Assembly (NCBI RefSeq): GCF_964204645.1
Contig: NC_134033.1
Location: forward strand, 8,712,231-8,776,230
DNA: 64,000 nucleotides
Reading direction: 5' to 3'
Source of the DNA: Tubulanus polymorphus
Lineage: Eukaryota > Nemertea > Palaeonemertea > Tubulaniformes > Tubulanidae
Notes under the pieces: generated by a model
What the model was told of the DNA's origin: nothing
The model's input: only the letters and a program-made list of their open reading frames with translations
The model's database searches: none
Shown here: positions 34,632 through 45,394 of the stretch, one piece after another
Layout of the letters: the number at the start of each line of letters is the position of its first letter
Position numbering within the stretch: the first letter of the stretch is position 1
Made by a program: the position numbers and the translations under genes

Positions 34632-35800
34632 TATTCCGGAATTGGAAAAAGGATATTTTCCGTATAAATTCTGCACTCGCGAAAATATTGATTACATCGG
34701 ACCTATTCCCGCTACAGAATACTACAATCCCGACGGTCTTAGTTCGAGCGAGAGGGCCTATTTAAAAAAGTGGCATAGCGATCGTCAGTCGGAAAATTTC
34801 ATTTTTGTGATGCAACGCGAGTTGGTCGAATACTGTCGTTCGGATGTGGATATTCTGATGCATTCGGTCATAAATTTTCAACATCAATTCTTTGCTCTTT
34901 CGGCCGTTGATCCATTTCGTAATAGCATCACTATAGCGTTGGCGTGCAATGTGGTGTTACGAACAAACTTTTTGAAACCAACAACAATTATAGGGTTAAT
35001 CCCTCCGGGCAGTTATAAGCCTAATGCAAAATTTTCCAAGATGGCAATTAACTTGTTGAAATGTGTGTCCACAACGAACGACATTAGAGTCCAACACGCG
35101 TTGAACGGCGGCGAAGTATCGATTGACCGCTTTAAAGTAGACGGTTATCACGCCGAATCTAACACCGTGCACGAATTTCACGGTTGTATATATCACGGAT
35201 GCCCGAAGTGTTTTAAAAATCCGGATTTGATATGTCCGGTACGACCCGATCGTAAATTTGGCGAATTATATCAGGTTAGAAAAATCTTCCAAAATTAGGG
35301 CTTTGGGGTACAATTTGTTGGAATTTTGGGAACACGAATATCGTGAGTTGGTTAAAGAAAACCACGCATTTGCAGATTTTGTCAAGAAATCTGATATGCT
35401 CGAACCGTTAAAACCACGTGCGTATTTTTCGGAGGTCATACGAACGCGATAAAAATATATCGCAAAGCCGAGGGTGAAGACAAAATTAAGGACATCGACA
35501 TATGCTCGTAGTACCCGTATGTCAACATTCGTTGCAGTTATCCGATCGGTCATCCGAGTATTGTGATCTCGAAAATTATTATGGGTTGATCAAGTGTAAG
35601 GTTTTACCGCCTCGGGGTTTATATCTACCCGTGCTTCCGTATAGATCGGATGGGATATTGACTTTTCCATTCTGTCGAACGTGCACTAATGAAAGCAATC
35701 AGCGCGAAAAGTGTCATCATTCGGCTGATGAACGTTCGATAACGGGCACCTGGGTAACTTAAGAGGTACAAAAAGCAATAAAACTTGGTTAAAAGATATA
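34600..35800 (+). pseudogene. DNA polymerase B, second Polinton family (fragment)
   Basis: A 232-residue open frame starts MKLAKLPETLGIPELEKGYF and carries YIGPIPATEYYNPDG, exonuclease-III-type EYCRSDVDILMHSV, a TIALACNVV segment and HEFHGCIYHGCPKCF. After a frameshift near 35,285 a second frame gives LLEFWEHEYRELVKEN and KPRAYFSEV. Later frames give DIDICSSYPYVN (a motif A region), LPPRGLYLPVLPYRSDG and ERSITGTWVT. These are hallmarks of protein-primed Polinton polymerases. The N-terminus and the rest of the palm are missing. It differs clearly from the AT-rich family's polymerase, so it is an independent lineage. Confidence 0.85.
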
Positions 35801-35877
35801 AGATATATAATTTGGAATTGGGAGACTAATGAAACGCGTCTATTCGAGGATAACATAGTAAAATTCCTCAAAGTTAA

Positions 35878-36044
35878 AGGATGACGTCACTTCTGGCTGC
35901 CATCTTGGATTACGTCACTTCCGGTCGCCGTCTTTGATGACGTCACTTCCGGTATAACGTCACTTCCGGTGTGATGTCATCTCCTCCTCCCCCTCACCCC
36001 TCCTCCCTCTCACTCATTGAGGCCCATAGTGTCGGACCCTAACT
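35878..36044. repeat. Right terminal inverted repeat of the second Polinton family
   Basis: Reverse-complement counterpart of 28,657-28,860, ending GTCGGACCCTAACT. It holds TGACGTCA (35,883 and 35,938), related ACGTCA words, and repeated CACTTCCGG ETS-like words. The flanking six bases (GGACAC left, ACTAAA right) do not match, so no target duplication survives. Confidence 0.8.
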
Positions 36045-36671
36045 ACTAAAGTATCCCTTTAAGAACAGGATGTCCTTTTGAACTCCCTCGGAAAACCCAT
36101 CTCGCTTATCAGGCGTTTGTTGCCGCTCGACTGAAGCCTCATCCGGTGACTACTTTAGTTGGAGGCAAAAGCGCCCTGGCAAAGGGGGAGGATGGGGAAA
36201 TGTCACTTACCGGTACTTTCCGAACTTCGCTTACCGAAAAAGACCGATCGTGGACAAATTGATTGATATATGTCTCAGTAAAAATGTCCGATAAATCCCG
36301 TGACTCCCGTAGGCTACAGAAATATAAACATAGGTACCAAGGTAAATTGTATGTGAGAGTGAGTCAAAATCACTTAATTCGTCAATTGGATAAATCGTTA
36401 CTTTTGAGCCGGTCCCAAAAGTGGCGATCAAAGCGAGGTCGACTGATAAAGGTACAGGACAAGCATAGATGGGCCTTCCAACTAAATCAATTTTTTGAAT
36501 ATATCTAATAACCCGCGCATCGCCAGTGCCGTTTGAGGTTTTCTGGATCAATATTGAAAGGGCTTAGAAAAATTTATCAAGAAATGTAGCTAATCCAACA
36601 AATTCATTCGCATTTTACAGGCAGTAAAACGGGGTACCGTACCTGCTTCAATAAAAAACGTCATTGATATT
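36045..36671. other. No gene recognised
   Basis: Sequence between the two Polinton families. An 81-residue basic frame (36,263-36,508) has no recognisable family and is not called. Confidence 0.4.
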
Positions 36672-36756
36672 AGTAATTGGAAAAGTGGGGTTTCAGATCA
36701 GAGGGCGCGAGGGCGATACATCACTCATCACCACAAGTAACTTTTTCCCGTAATAA
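36672..36756. repeat. Left terminal repeat of the outer AT-rich element
   Basis: Starts AGTAATTGGAAAAGTGGGGT and continues into CACTCATCACCACAAGTAA, the same inner sequence as the ends at 37,738 and 54,174, while bases ~10-50 differ. The preceding six bases are GATATT. Confidence 0.8.
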
Positions 36757-37083
36757 ATGGGAGATAGAAAAGCATTCTTAGCAACAATAAATAACAGAAT
36801 AAAATCAGCAAAAAAACAATTTGAAATAAAAAAGTTAGTCGATTTTACAGAAGAAATTGAACACAAAATATTGAAATTAGAAAAGATAAAAACTAAATAT
36901 GGTGAGAAAGTATCAGCATATTTAAGTTACTGTAATGTAAGTACATCGCGAGAATTTAGATTATTTTTACCTGATAAATGGGTTGCATTGAGTACAGAGG
37001 AATTAAAAGATTTCGAAGGATTTAAAATAATCTATCATGGGAAGAATGAAGACGGGTTTCATGATTTAGAGATTGTTGATTAA
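36757..37083 (+). CDS. Small conserved terminal protein of the outer element
   Basis: A 108-residue frame, intact, 90% or more identical by eye to the protein at 53,762-54,088 but in the opposite direction. It starts MGDRKAFLATINNRIK right at the inner edge of the terminal repeat (AATAAATGGGAGA). It contains a lysine-rich N-terminal half, a KTKYGEKVSAYLSY strand-like stretch, LPDKWVALSTEEL and a C-terminal HGKNEDGFHDLEIVD. Function is unknown. The pattern of short beta-like stretches could suit a nucleic-acid-binding fold, but this is inference. Relatives occur at 3799 and 60,221, always beside an element end. Confidence 0.75.
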   Translation: MGDRKAFLATINNRIKSAKKQFEIKKLVDFTEEIEHKILKLEKIKTKYGEKVSAYLSYCNVSTSREFRLFLPDKWVALSTEELKDFEGFKIIYHGKNEDGFHDLEIVD

Positions 37084-37161
37084 ATTTTAAAAAAAATAAA
37101 ACACTAAAAAAAATTAAGAAATAAAAATAATGAATATCAAGAATCCGAAATGACTTATCTC

Positions 37162-37737
37162 AATGATTTTATGTTAGAACAGCCAACATATACAACGTAT
37201 AAAAAAATTGTTAGAAAATATAAAACTCGTAAAACTATGGTAAGTTATGTAGATCAACAGTGGCAAGGAGATTTAATTGATATGAAAAATTGTTAAGAAA
37301 GATAATGATGATTATTGGTGGTTATTGAATATAATTGATGTTTTAAGTCGTTATGTATGGAGCTTCCCACTTTATAGAAAAGATGCTGCACAAACATCAT
37401 TAGTTTAAAAAAAATTTCCTTCGGATGATAAACTAAAACCAGAAAAAAATACAATTTGATGATGGAAAAGAATTTGATAATTCATCTGTTCATGAAACCT
37501 ATCGACGCTAGAAAACCTGAAAATGCTGAAATTGTTTGGAATAATTTATATGGAGCATTTCTTGTAGATGATTTTGGTGAACCTAAATTTATAGTTGGTC
37601 AAAATGTTAGAATTTCTAAGTATAAAAAGATATTTGACAAAGGATACGATCGTAATTTTACTAGATAAATATATTAACTAAAAAAGGTAATAACAACAAA
37701 ACCATATGTCTATAAATTAGAAGATTTAGATGGTGAA
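37162..37737 (+). pseudogene. Integrase gene of the outer element, 5' portion
   Basis: Matches the integrase at 50,659 from NDFMLEQPTYTT through VDQQWQGDLIDM, the WWLLNIIDV segment and, after an internal deletion and frame breaks, KPIDARKPENAEIVWNNLYG to the LEDLDGE codons. The N-terminal ~50 residues are missing: the gene is joined at 37,162 to terminal-gene flank in a rearrangement. The sequence stops at GGTGAA, the insertion point of the 16.4-kb element, and resumes at 54,175. Confidence 0.85.
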
Positions 37738-37824
37738 AGTAATTGGAAGATGGCGTTTTCAGGCCAGAGTACGAGAGTACTAAACACCACTCATCACCAC
37801 AAGTAATTTTTTTTCTAATAAATG
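37738..37824 (+). repeat. Left terminal inverted repeat of the 16.4-kb element
   Basis: About 87 bases that match the right end at 54,087-54,174 almost base for base. It contains a small hairpin AGTAC-GAGA-GTACT and runs through CATCACCACAAGTAA, a T tract and AATAAATGGGAGA, so it includes the first codons of polB. The right copy likewise includes the start of the 54,088 gene, so one repeated sequence serves as leader for both terminal genes. Confidence 0.9.
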
Positions 37825-40800
37825 GGAGAGAGTGAGTTCCAACTAGAAAACAATAATGTCAATAAAAATCAATATTATTGTCAATATTGTAAAAAATACA
37901 TCGATAAATCTAATAAAACTAAACATGAAAAATCTTCAAATCATATAAAAAATGTAATAGATTTTGAAACTCCAGAAAATTCCAATGAAAGAAAAGAAAG
38001 ATTAGAAAATATGAATGTGGATGAAATAAAATGTGAAGTTTGTAATGAATTTATAGTAAAAAGGAATTATAATAGACATCTCGAATCACAAAAACATTAT
38101 AAAAATTTGAGTAATAATGTTTTAGGATTAGAATATTTTGATAATAAACCTCAACAAGTAAAAGAATCAACTTCAAAAACTAAATCCATTTCAAATAAAC
38201 CTTACATGGAAAATGTTAGAAATTATATTGATTCACTAGAAATAAAAGATACAATTGAAATCTTAGAAACATTACATAGTAAAATTGGTCCTGCAGCTAT
38301 TATATTTAGATTCTTTAAAGGTACAACAATAGAAGATTATAGTAAATTTAATGAAATAATAGAAAAAATACTAGATTTGATAACAGATGTTGAATATCCA
38401 AAAATTAGTATCTCTGGGAAAGTAAGTTTTATAAAGTCAGAAGAAAAAATGGATTATAATATTCAAACACACTCTGAAGAAATAATTTCAAAAACACAAA
38501 TAAAAGAGAAGTTAGAAAAAATATTTAATGAATTTAAACGTCATATTGAAGAAAGATATTTTGAGGGTTCTGGCTTAACATTGAATGAAATTATATATTT
38601 AGATTTAAATGTTTATAATACAAAAAGAAATAAAACATCAAAAAGTAATAAAATGTTTAAAAATGATTCAAACTTTATAACAGAAAAAGATATGAAAGCA
38701 TCAAGTTATATCAAATTACCATTTATAACAAAAGCAGTAATAAATATTCAAAATGAAGATAATAAATGTTTTCTATGGTCAATTATTAGTTGCTTACATC
38801 CAACAGAAGAACATGTTTATAGAATAACAGATTACCAGAAATATGAAACATTATATAAAATTGATCAATATCCAGTAACTATAAAAATGATTCCTAAAAT
38901 AGAAAAAGTTAATAATTTAAAAATAAATGTATTCGAATTAATGCAATTACCAAAGACAAAAGGTGAAAATATTAAAGATTATACATTGGAAGCTTTATAT
39001 TTAACTGAATATTATGATGATGAAAATGCTATAGATTTGTTATATTACAAAAAAGATGAAAATGAACATTATATGTGGTTAAAACAAATTGATTTATTCT
39101 TTAGAACAGAAAGTGATTTTAACAGCCATAGAATTTATCTATGTAGAAAATGTTTATCTAAATTTAGAACTGAGAATACATTATTAAAACATAAAGAATT
39201 ATGTGATAATAAAGATTTTTGTAAATTAATAATGCCAACAGAAAAAGATTATAAATTGAAATTTACTAATCATAAATTTAAAAATATTGTTCCATTTGTA
39301 ATATATGGGGATTTTGAATCATTGAATAAAGAATTAACTGATCAAGATAGAAAAGAAATATATAACAAAAAGCAATTATTAAAATCAATGGATAAAGGAA
39401 GTGAATTAAATGAAGACATAATACAAGACCCACCAATTATAAATACAATTAAAAAAGTTCATCAAAGAGCTGCTGCTTATGGAATTTATATAAAATCAAA
39501 TTATCCCGAATTATATGAAAGTCAATATATTTCTTTTAGAGGTGAAAATGTAGTTAATGATTTTTGTGATAAAATGATTGAATTAGAAAGTGATTTTGCA
39601 AAATTATTGAATACAAATAAAGAAATAATTATGACAGAAGAAGATGAAATTGATTTTAATTATGCAACTCATTGTTGTTACTGTGAAAAACGTTTTTATT
39701 CATTTGATAAAAAAGTAAGAGACCATGATCATTTGAATGGAAAGTTTAGAGGCGCTGCACATGAGAATTGTAATTTACAAGCCAAAAAAGTAAATTTTGT
39801 CCCCATTATATTTCACAATTTATCGGGGTATGATACCCATCTATTTATAAAACAGTTATGCTATAAAATAGAAGAAATTAATAATGAAATAGAAATATTA
39901 AATTCAAATAGATTAAAAGATAACAAAGTATCAACTTATAAATTTAAAATACTAGCTAAAACATCTGAAAATTATATTTCATTCCAATTTGGGTGTTTAA
40001 GATTTATAGATTCATATAGATTTCTAGCAAGTTCATTAGATAATTTAGCAAAAAGTTTAGTTGATAATGATTTTAAAATAACTCAACATTATTATCAAAA
40101 TGAACAAGATTTTAAATTATTAAGATATAAAGGAGCGATTCCATATTCTTTCTATAAAAATCATAATGATTTTAAAATAACAGAATTATTAAAAGATCAA
40201 TTTTATGATAAATTAAAAGAGGAGTATGTGAAAGATGAAGTGTTTAATAGAACATTAAATATTTGGAACCATTTTAAGATGAAAAATCATGGTGAATTAG
40301 TTGATTTATATTTAAAATCAGATGTTATGATATTGGCTGACATATTTGAAAAATTTAGAGAAGTTAATTTGAATCATTTTAATGTTGATCCTTGTTATTG
40401 CTACTCTAGTCCTGGTTTAACCTGGCAATGTGGTTTAAAATATACAAATGTAGAATTAGATTTATTAAAAGAACCAGATATGGTTTTATTATTTGAAAAA
40501 TCAATTAGAGGTGGAATTAGTGGTGTTATGGGAGATAGGTATTTTAAAGCAAATGATGAATATAAATTATTATATATTGACGCCAATAATTTATATGGTT
40601 GGGCAATGATGCAACCTCAACCATATAAAAATTTTATATTAACAGAAGTTGAAAATGATGATAAAACTGATTGGGAAAGCGCAATTATTAGTTTAAAAGA
40701 CGAAGCACCAATTGGTTATTTCTTTGTAGTTGATTTAGAATATCCTGAAAATATAAAGTTTAAAACAAGAAACTTACCTTATTGCCCAGAACATTTAACT

Positions 40801-42893
40801 GTAGATGATAGTTAATTAAGTGAATACCAGAAGAAAATAAAACCGAAAGATCATGTTTTTACAGAAAAATTAATACTTACTCAAAATAATAAATACAATT
40901 ATATTGTTCATTATAGAATGTTAAAATTTCATCTAAAGCAAGGAATGAAATTAAAGAAAGTACAAAGATATATTGAATTTAATCAATCGAAGTGGTTAGA
41001 AAAATATATAGATTTCAATACTCAACAGAGAACAATATCAAAAACAGATTTTGAGAAGGATTTTTTTAAATTGATGAACAATAGTTTTTATGGTAAAACT
41101 TGTGAGAATATTCGTAATAGAAATGATATTGAATTAGTGAATAATTCTGAAAGATTAAGACATTTACAATCAAGCCCCAGACATTTACAAAATAAAAGAT
41201 TTGAAGATTATTTAACAGCAGTAAAATTAAAAAGAACATCTATGAAATTTAATAAACCAATATTTATAGGTTCAACTGTTTTAGAAGTTTCAAAGCTATT
41301 GATGTATGAATTCTATTACAATGTTTTACAACCACTTTTTGGAGAAAAACATATAGAAATATTATATTTTGATTCTGTAACAGCTGACACCCCAATATTA
41401 TTAAAATGTAATAATAAAATATTGGTAAGAAGAATTTCAGAAATAATTCCTAATCAAAATAAATCTTATATTTTGTATGGTGAAAAAGAATTAATACAAA
41501 TAAATGGATTAATGGATGTTTGGACAAGAAATGGATGGAAAAAATTAAATAATATTATTAGACATAAAACAAATAAGAAAATCTATAGAGTTAGAACTAA
41601 ATTAGGATTTGTAGATGTTACAGAAGATCATAGTTTAATTAAACAAAATGGTGATGAAATAAAACCAACTGATATAAAAATTGGAGATGAATTATTACAT
41701 AAAAGATTTTACCCAAGAATGAATCATATGTCATTTGATGAAATAATTGATAATATTTATAATATAGAACCCGAAACATTAGAAGAAAAAGAATATTTTA
41801 TCAAAGGATTTTTCATGGGTGATGGTTCAGCAGGTGTGTATAAATATGTTTGGGGTAATAAATATTGTTGGTATTTATGCAATCAAGACTTAAAATTATT
41901 AGAAAGAATTAAGAAATTTTGCGAAAAAGTTTATTCACATAAAACATTTAGAATCATGGACCATATGAAATCATCCGCGGTTTATAGAATACTTGTAAAT
42001 AATCCTAAAGATTTTGCTTTAAAATATAATGATGAATTCTATATTCATGCAATAGTGAAAAGTAATACTTCGACAAAAGAAAAGATAGTTCCAGATTATG
42101 TATTAAATGCAAAAAATAATTTAAGAAAATGGTTCTTCATTGGATTCTATGCAGCAGATGGTTCAAAAAGTTTCCAAAACCGCAAAACAATATCCTTTGC
42201 TCAAAAAGGAAAAGTTGCTATATCAGGATTAAATATATTATGTAATTCATTAGGTTTTAATATGAATATTGGATTGATTAAATCTAAACCAAATTGCTTT
42301 AATCTAAGCCATGTAGAAAATGAGTTAACTGAAGAAGTTAAAGATTTATTTGAAATATATAACCCAACTGACTATGTTTATGATTTATCAACAGATGATG
42401 GAACATTCAATTCTGGGTTCCCATTAATCCAAAAAATACTGACAGTTACATACTAAAAATCAAGACAAATGACATAACAAAAGACTTAAAAACATTAAAA
42501 CATCATTTTGATTTTAGCAATTATCCTAAAGATCATGAACTATTTAGCAATGATAATAAAAAGATTCCTGGTAAATTTAAAGATGAATTAGGAGGTGATG
42601 AAATGATTGAATTTGTTGGGATAAGAAGTAAAATGTATAGTTAAAGAACAAAAGATCATGAAGCTAAAAAGTTAAAAGGAATAACAAAACATGTGGTTGA
42701 TAAACATATAGAATTTCAAGATTATATAAAGTGTTTATATAAATCAATTGTAATGAAACACAAAATGAATTGTTTAAGATCAGAAGATCATGAGATGTAC
42801 ATTAATGAAGTTGAAAAAACTAGTTTAAATCCATTTGATGATAAAAGGTATATTTTAGATGATGGTATAAAAACATTACCTTATGGCCATTAA
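37822..42893 (+). pseudogene. polB: Protein-primed family B DNA polymerase with intein (three lesions)
   Basis: Replicative polymerase of the element. In order (rough residues): two C2H2-type fingers (13-90), the NKCFLWSIISCLHP segment (~310), a C-x2-C...H-x4-C finger (~440), exonuclease I YGDFESLN (~494), a C-x2-C/DHDHLNGKFRG/HENCNLQ zinc cluster (~630), exonuclease II FHNLSGYDTH (~664), exonuclease III YLKSDVMILAD (~830), motif A YIDANNLYGWAM (~920), motif B NNSFYGK (~1086), and motif C, interrupted after its first Asp by an intein (41,374-42,437). The C-terminal part continues to LPYGH and a stop at 42,891-42,893, overlapping the end of the convergent gene by 3 bases. Lesions: TAA at 40,813 and at 42,642, and loss of frame in an A run near 42,431. 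All catalytic motifs remain readable, so decay is recent. Confidence 0.95.
41374..42437 (+). other. Intein with LAGLIDADG homing endonuclease in polB motif C
   Basis: Protein-splicing element inserted in the YxDTDS active-site motif. It begins with Ser in SVTADTPILLKCNN (splicing block A). Block B follows at about 41,617 (VTEDHSL, with the T-x2-H pattern). Two LAGLIDADG-type helices come next: FIKGFFMGDGSAG at about 41,800 and FFIGFYAADGSK at about 42,133. Block F is [11 protein letters not shown] at about 42,379. The downstream flank begins Thr-Asp-Ser, as expected for the rest of motif C. Near the C-terminal junction one base appears to be missing in an A run (42,431-42,436), so the last intein residues and the C-extein lie in different frames. 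The residue before the terminal Asn would be Lys rather than the usual His. About 355 residues, a normal size for an endonuclease-bearing intein. Confidence 0.9.
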
Positions 42894-44191
42894 AACATAA
42901 AATCAATATCATAATACTCGAAATCACTATTGGCTTCTTCATTTTCATTTAATTGTTCAGGTTCTTCTTCCATTCCATTTTTCTCATTTAAATAAATTTC
43001 TATCTTGTTCCACATTTCATCTCGCTCTCTTTGTTTCTTTTTGTTTGTTAATTCATCAAATGGAATTATAATATCTAGGTTTAAATAATTTACAATCTTA
43101 TTTAAAAAGAATTCATAATTTATTGAATCTGTTATTCTATTTTCCAAATGATACATTAATATTTGTTTAAATATTTTTCTTATATTTTCCATATCTTCTT
43201 CTGTTAATTTAGGTTTTTCATAATAATCGTTAAATAATAAATATAAATACATTTTCTTTTCTTTTGTGTTAAATGTTGGTGGAATAATTGTTTTTATAAT
43301 ATCTTTTTTAGTTATTTCACCATTTTTATTTTCTATTATTTTCATTTTTTCAAGCCATTGTATATATTCTGGTGTATGATCTTCTATAGAAAATATTTTA
43401 AAAATTTCATCAAGATAATTTAATTTTGGATCTATAAGAAAATTTCTAGTTTTTTCTTCATCCCATAAATTCTTTTGCCATCCACAATCAACACAAAATA
43501 ACACAGTACCTTCTTGTCTTAAGGTCGCATAACTACATTGTGGACATTTTCGTTTATAATTTATTGGTAATAGATCTTCATTAAGCTCTTGGTATTTTCT
43601 TACGTTTTCTTTATGTTTTATTGTTCTATTATGTAGATTTGAATTACTTGTTGTAATAATCAATTTACAATATTTACAATAATATGTTTTTCTTGTTAAT
43701 TCATTATATTGTTTTTCTAACTTTTCAATTGTTTCTTCATTATCTGGTAACGTTTTCTCATATTTTATTTTTTCTAATAAATTATTTTTTCTTTCATTGA
43801 ATTCAGTTTCAAATTTATTAGAAATTTTATCTATATGTGCTTTACGAAATTGATGATTCTCCCAATCTTCTTTATTATCAGGGATGTATTTCATTCGACA
43901 AGGCTCGCAGAAATGATTTTTTATTTTATCCTTATCATAGAATAAGGAAGGTCTTTTCCAAATAATTTCAGGTTCAACTTCAGCAGAATTATTATCAACA
44001 TTAGCTGTTGCGCCATTAATTCTACACTTCTCTGAATGTTTTTTAACATAATTTCTTGAGAATAATTGATTACATTTTGGGCAGTTTATTTTAGGGGGTT
44101 TATAATTTTCATCATGTTTTTTCATATGTCGAGCCTTATTACTTTTTCTTAGAAGTTCACCACAAATTTCACATGCTATCTTCTCATCCAT
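42890..44191 (-). CDS. Multi-zinc-finger protein with a central zinc ribbon
   Basis: A 433-residue intact frame. The N-terminal half has repeated C-x2-C...H fingers: CEICGELLRKSNKARHMKKH (residues ~7-26), CPKCNQLFSRNYVKKH (~37), CEPCRMKY...H (~95) and CKYCKLIITTSNSNLHNRTIKH (~172). A four-cysteine zinc ribbon follows (CPQCSYA...LFCVDCGW, ~215-240). The C-terminal half is helical and acidic, ending in a glutamate-rich tail. The ribbon plus helical domain resembles transcription-factor ribbons, and a relation to poxvirus late factor VLTF3 is possible but not shown. The fingers resemble those in the polymerase N-terminus. It is transcribed against polB and shares a 68-bp divergent promoter with the penton gene. 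It starts in a CTAAATAAATGG context. Confidence 0.7.
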   Translation of the reverse strand: MDEKIACEICGELLRKSNKARHMKKHDENYKPPKINCPKCNQLFSRNYVKKHSEKCRINGATANVDNNSAEVEPEIIWKRPSLFYDKDKIKNHFCEPCRMKYIPDNKEDWENHQFRKAHIDKISNKFETEFNERKNNLLEKIKYEKTLPDNEETIEKLEKQYNELTRKTYYCKYCKLIITTSNSNLHNRTIKHKENVRKYQELNEDLLPINYKRKCPQCSYATLRQEGTVLFCVDCGWQKNLWDEEKTRNFLIDPKLNYLDEIFKIFSIEDHTPEYIQWLEKMKIIENKNGEITKKDIIKTIIPPTFNTKEKKMYLYLLFNDYYEKPKLTEEDMENIRKIFKQILMYHLENRITDSINYEFFLNKIVNYLNLDIIIPFDELTNKKKQRERDEMWNKIEIYLNEKNGMEEEPEQLNENEEANSDFEYYDIDFMF

Positions 44192-44259
44192 TTATTTAGG
44201 AAAAATTTTATTAAAATTAATTTTTAGTGATGAGCGGTAATTTTTTTATGTCATAAATA
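44192..44259. promoter_or_regulatory. Divergent promoter between zinc-finger and penton genes
   Basis: 68 AT-rich bases. The leftward start has TTTCCTAAATAAATGG. The rightward start has TTTTTTTATGTCATAAATAA and then ATG. The middle contains AAAATTAATTTTTAGTGATG, conserved in copy A at about 13,410-13,440. Confidence 0.5.
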
Positions 44260-45018
44260 ATGGTAGAATTAAAAGAATACAGAATATTTGTTGATTCTAG
44301 AAAACTTACAAATTATAAATCTCATAATTTATTAGTACAATTAGATAGAGAATTTAAGAATTGCGTTGATTTGAAATTAGTAAATATAAGTTTATGTAAT
44401 TCTTTTTATAATATATCGGATAAAACTTTCGAACATAGAGGTTTTGCAATTCATATGAAAAATAAAAATAAATGGTTTTATCTAATGTTAAAACCAGGAT
44501 TATATAATTTAGAAACATTAGCGCAAGAAATTAATAAAAGAGCTCGTTTAAAACTTGGAAGTGAATATAAATTTTCAATTAGATTTATAAAAAGTGATAG
44601 TTCTGATAAAATTAAAATAAAGTTAGATGATGAAAGCAAACATGCATTTATGGTAAGGAAACCTTTAGCTAAACTGTTAGGAATTAAACCACAAATTGTT
44701 ACAGGAAACGTAGATGATAATTCAAATATAATACCTTTTACACACTTTTATATTTATTGCAATTTAATCGATCCTACAAAAACATTTGAAGCAACTAAAG
44801 ATACAACATGTAATTCTGGTTTACTAAACATTTTACCATTGAAGAATGTTAAACAATTTGGAACGCAAATAAATTATAATTTAACAGAATGTGATTTTAA
44901 ACCTTGCATTCCTCATTTTAATAATTTTAGATTAGAAATAAGAAATCATAATGGATACTTAATTGATTTAAATAACTTTCCTGTGATATATGAATTAGTT
45001 ATAAGATGTAAAGAGTAA
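44260..45018 (+). CDS. Penton / minor capsid protein (single jelly roll)
   Basis: A 252-residue intact frame. It begins with a RIFVDSRKLTNYKSHNLLVQ segment and then a beta-rich region. A LKPGLYNLETLAQEINKRAR segment (~90-110) is typical for a strand-turn-helix ahead of a receptor-like barrel. The C-terminus (CIPHFNNFRLEIRNHNGYLI, then DLNNFPVIYELVIRC) has the F-x3-L/I-x-I-R-x2-G strand pattern seen at the end of Polinton minor capsid proteins. It likely forms the pentameric vertex of the capsid. It lies first in a rightward block of structural genes. A decayed relative in copy A (13,380) keeps the same order. Confidence 0.65.
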   Translation: MVELKEYRIFVDSRKLTNYKSHNLLVQLDREFKNCVDLKLVNISLCNSFYNISDKTFEHRGFAIHMKNKNKWFYLMLKPGLYNLETLAQEINKRARLKLGSEYKFSIRFIKSDSSDKIKIKLDDESKHAFMVRKPLAKLLGIKPQIVTGNVDDNSNIIPFTHFYIYCNLIDPTKTFEATKDTTCNSGLLNILPLKNVKQFGTQINYNLTECDFKPCIPHFNNFRLEIRNHNGYLIDLNNFPVIYELVIRCKE

Positions 45019-45034
45019 TTTTTTCATTATATAA

Positions 45035-45394
45035 ATGAATATAACTGTTGGACCGAGTATATGTTTTGGATTTGATTTTAAACGTGAGAAAGAAATAAAA
45101 TTTAATATTAATGATGTAATAACACATATCAAAAATATTACATTTTCTAATGAAACAACATTTGAGTATGAAACAACAATTGATAAAGAAACTTTAAATG
45201 TAGAAAAGATTACTAATTTAATTAGAGAATCTTTAAGATTTTATGAATTAGATGAAGATTTTATCATCGATGATATTAAAAAAATAATAATTGAAATATA
45301 TGATAATCATAAAACTAGTAATGAAATAAATGTTGAATTAATCATAAATAAGTTAACTAAATATTTTGATGATAGTAATTTTTTTGATAAATAA
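45035..45394 (+). CDS. Uncharacterised 119-residue protein
   Basis: Intact frame, ATTATATAAATG start context, 16 bases after the penton stop. N-terminal MNITVGPSICFGFDFKREKE, then two acidic helical stretches with LIRESLRFYELDEDFIIDDI. No membrane segment or known motif. Its conservation in copy A (12,380) suggests a real virus gene. The stop codon overlaps the next gene's leader (GATAAATAAATGAG). Confidence 0.75.
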   Translation: MNITVGPSICFGFDFKREKEIKFNINDVITHIKNITFSNETTFEYETTIDKETLNVEKITNLIRESLRFYELDEDFIIDDIKKIIIEIYDNHKTSNEINVELIINKLTKYFDDSNFFDK

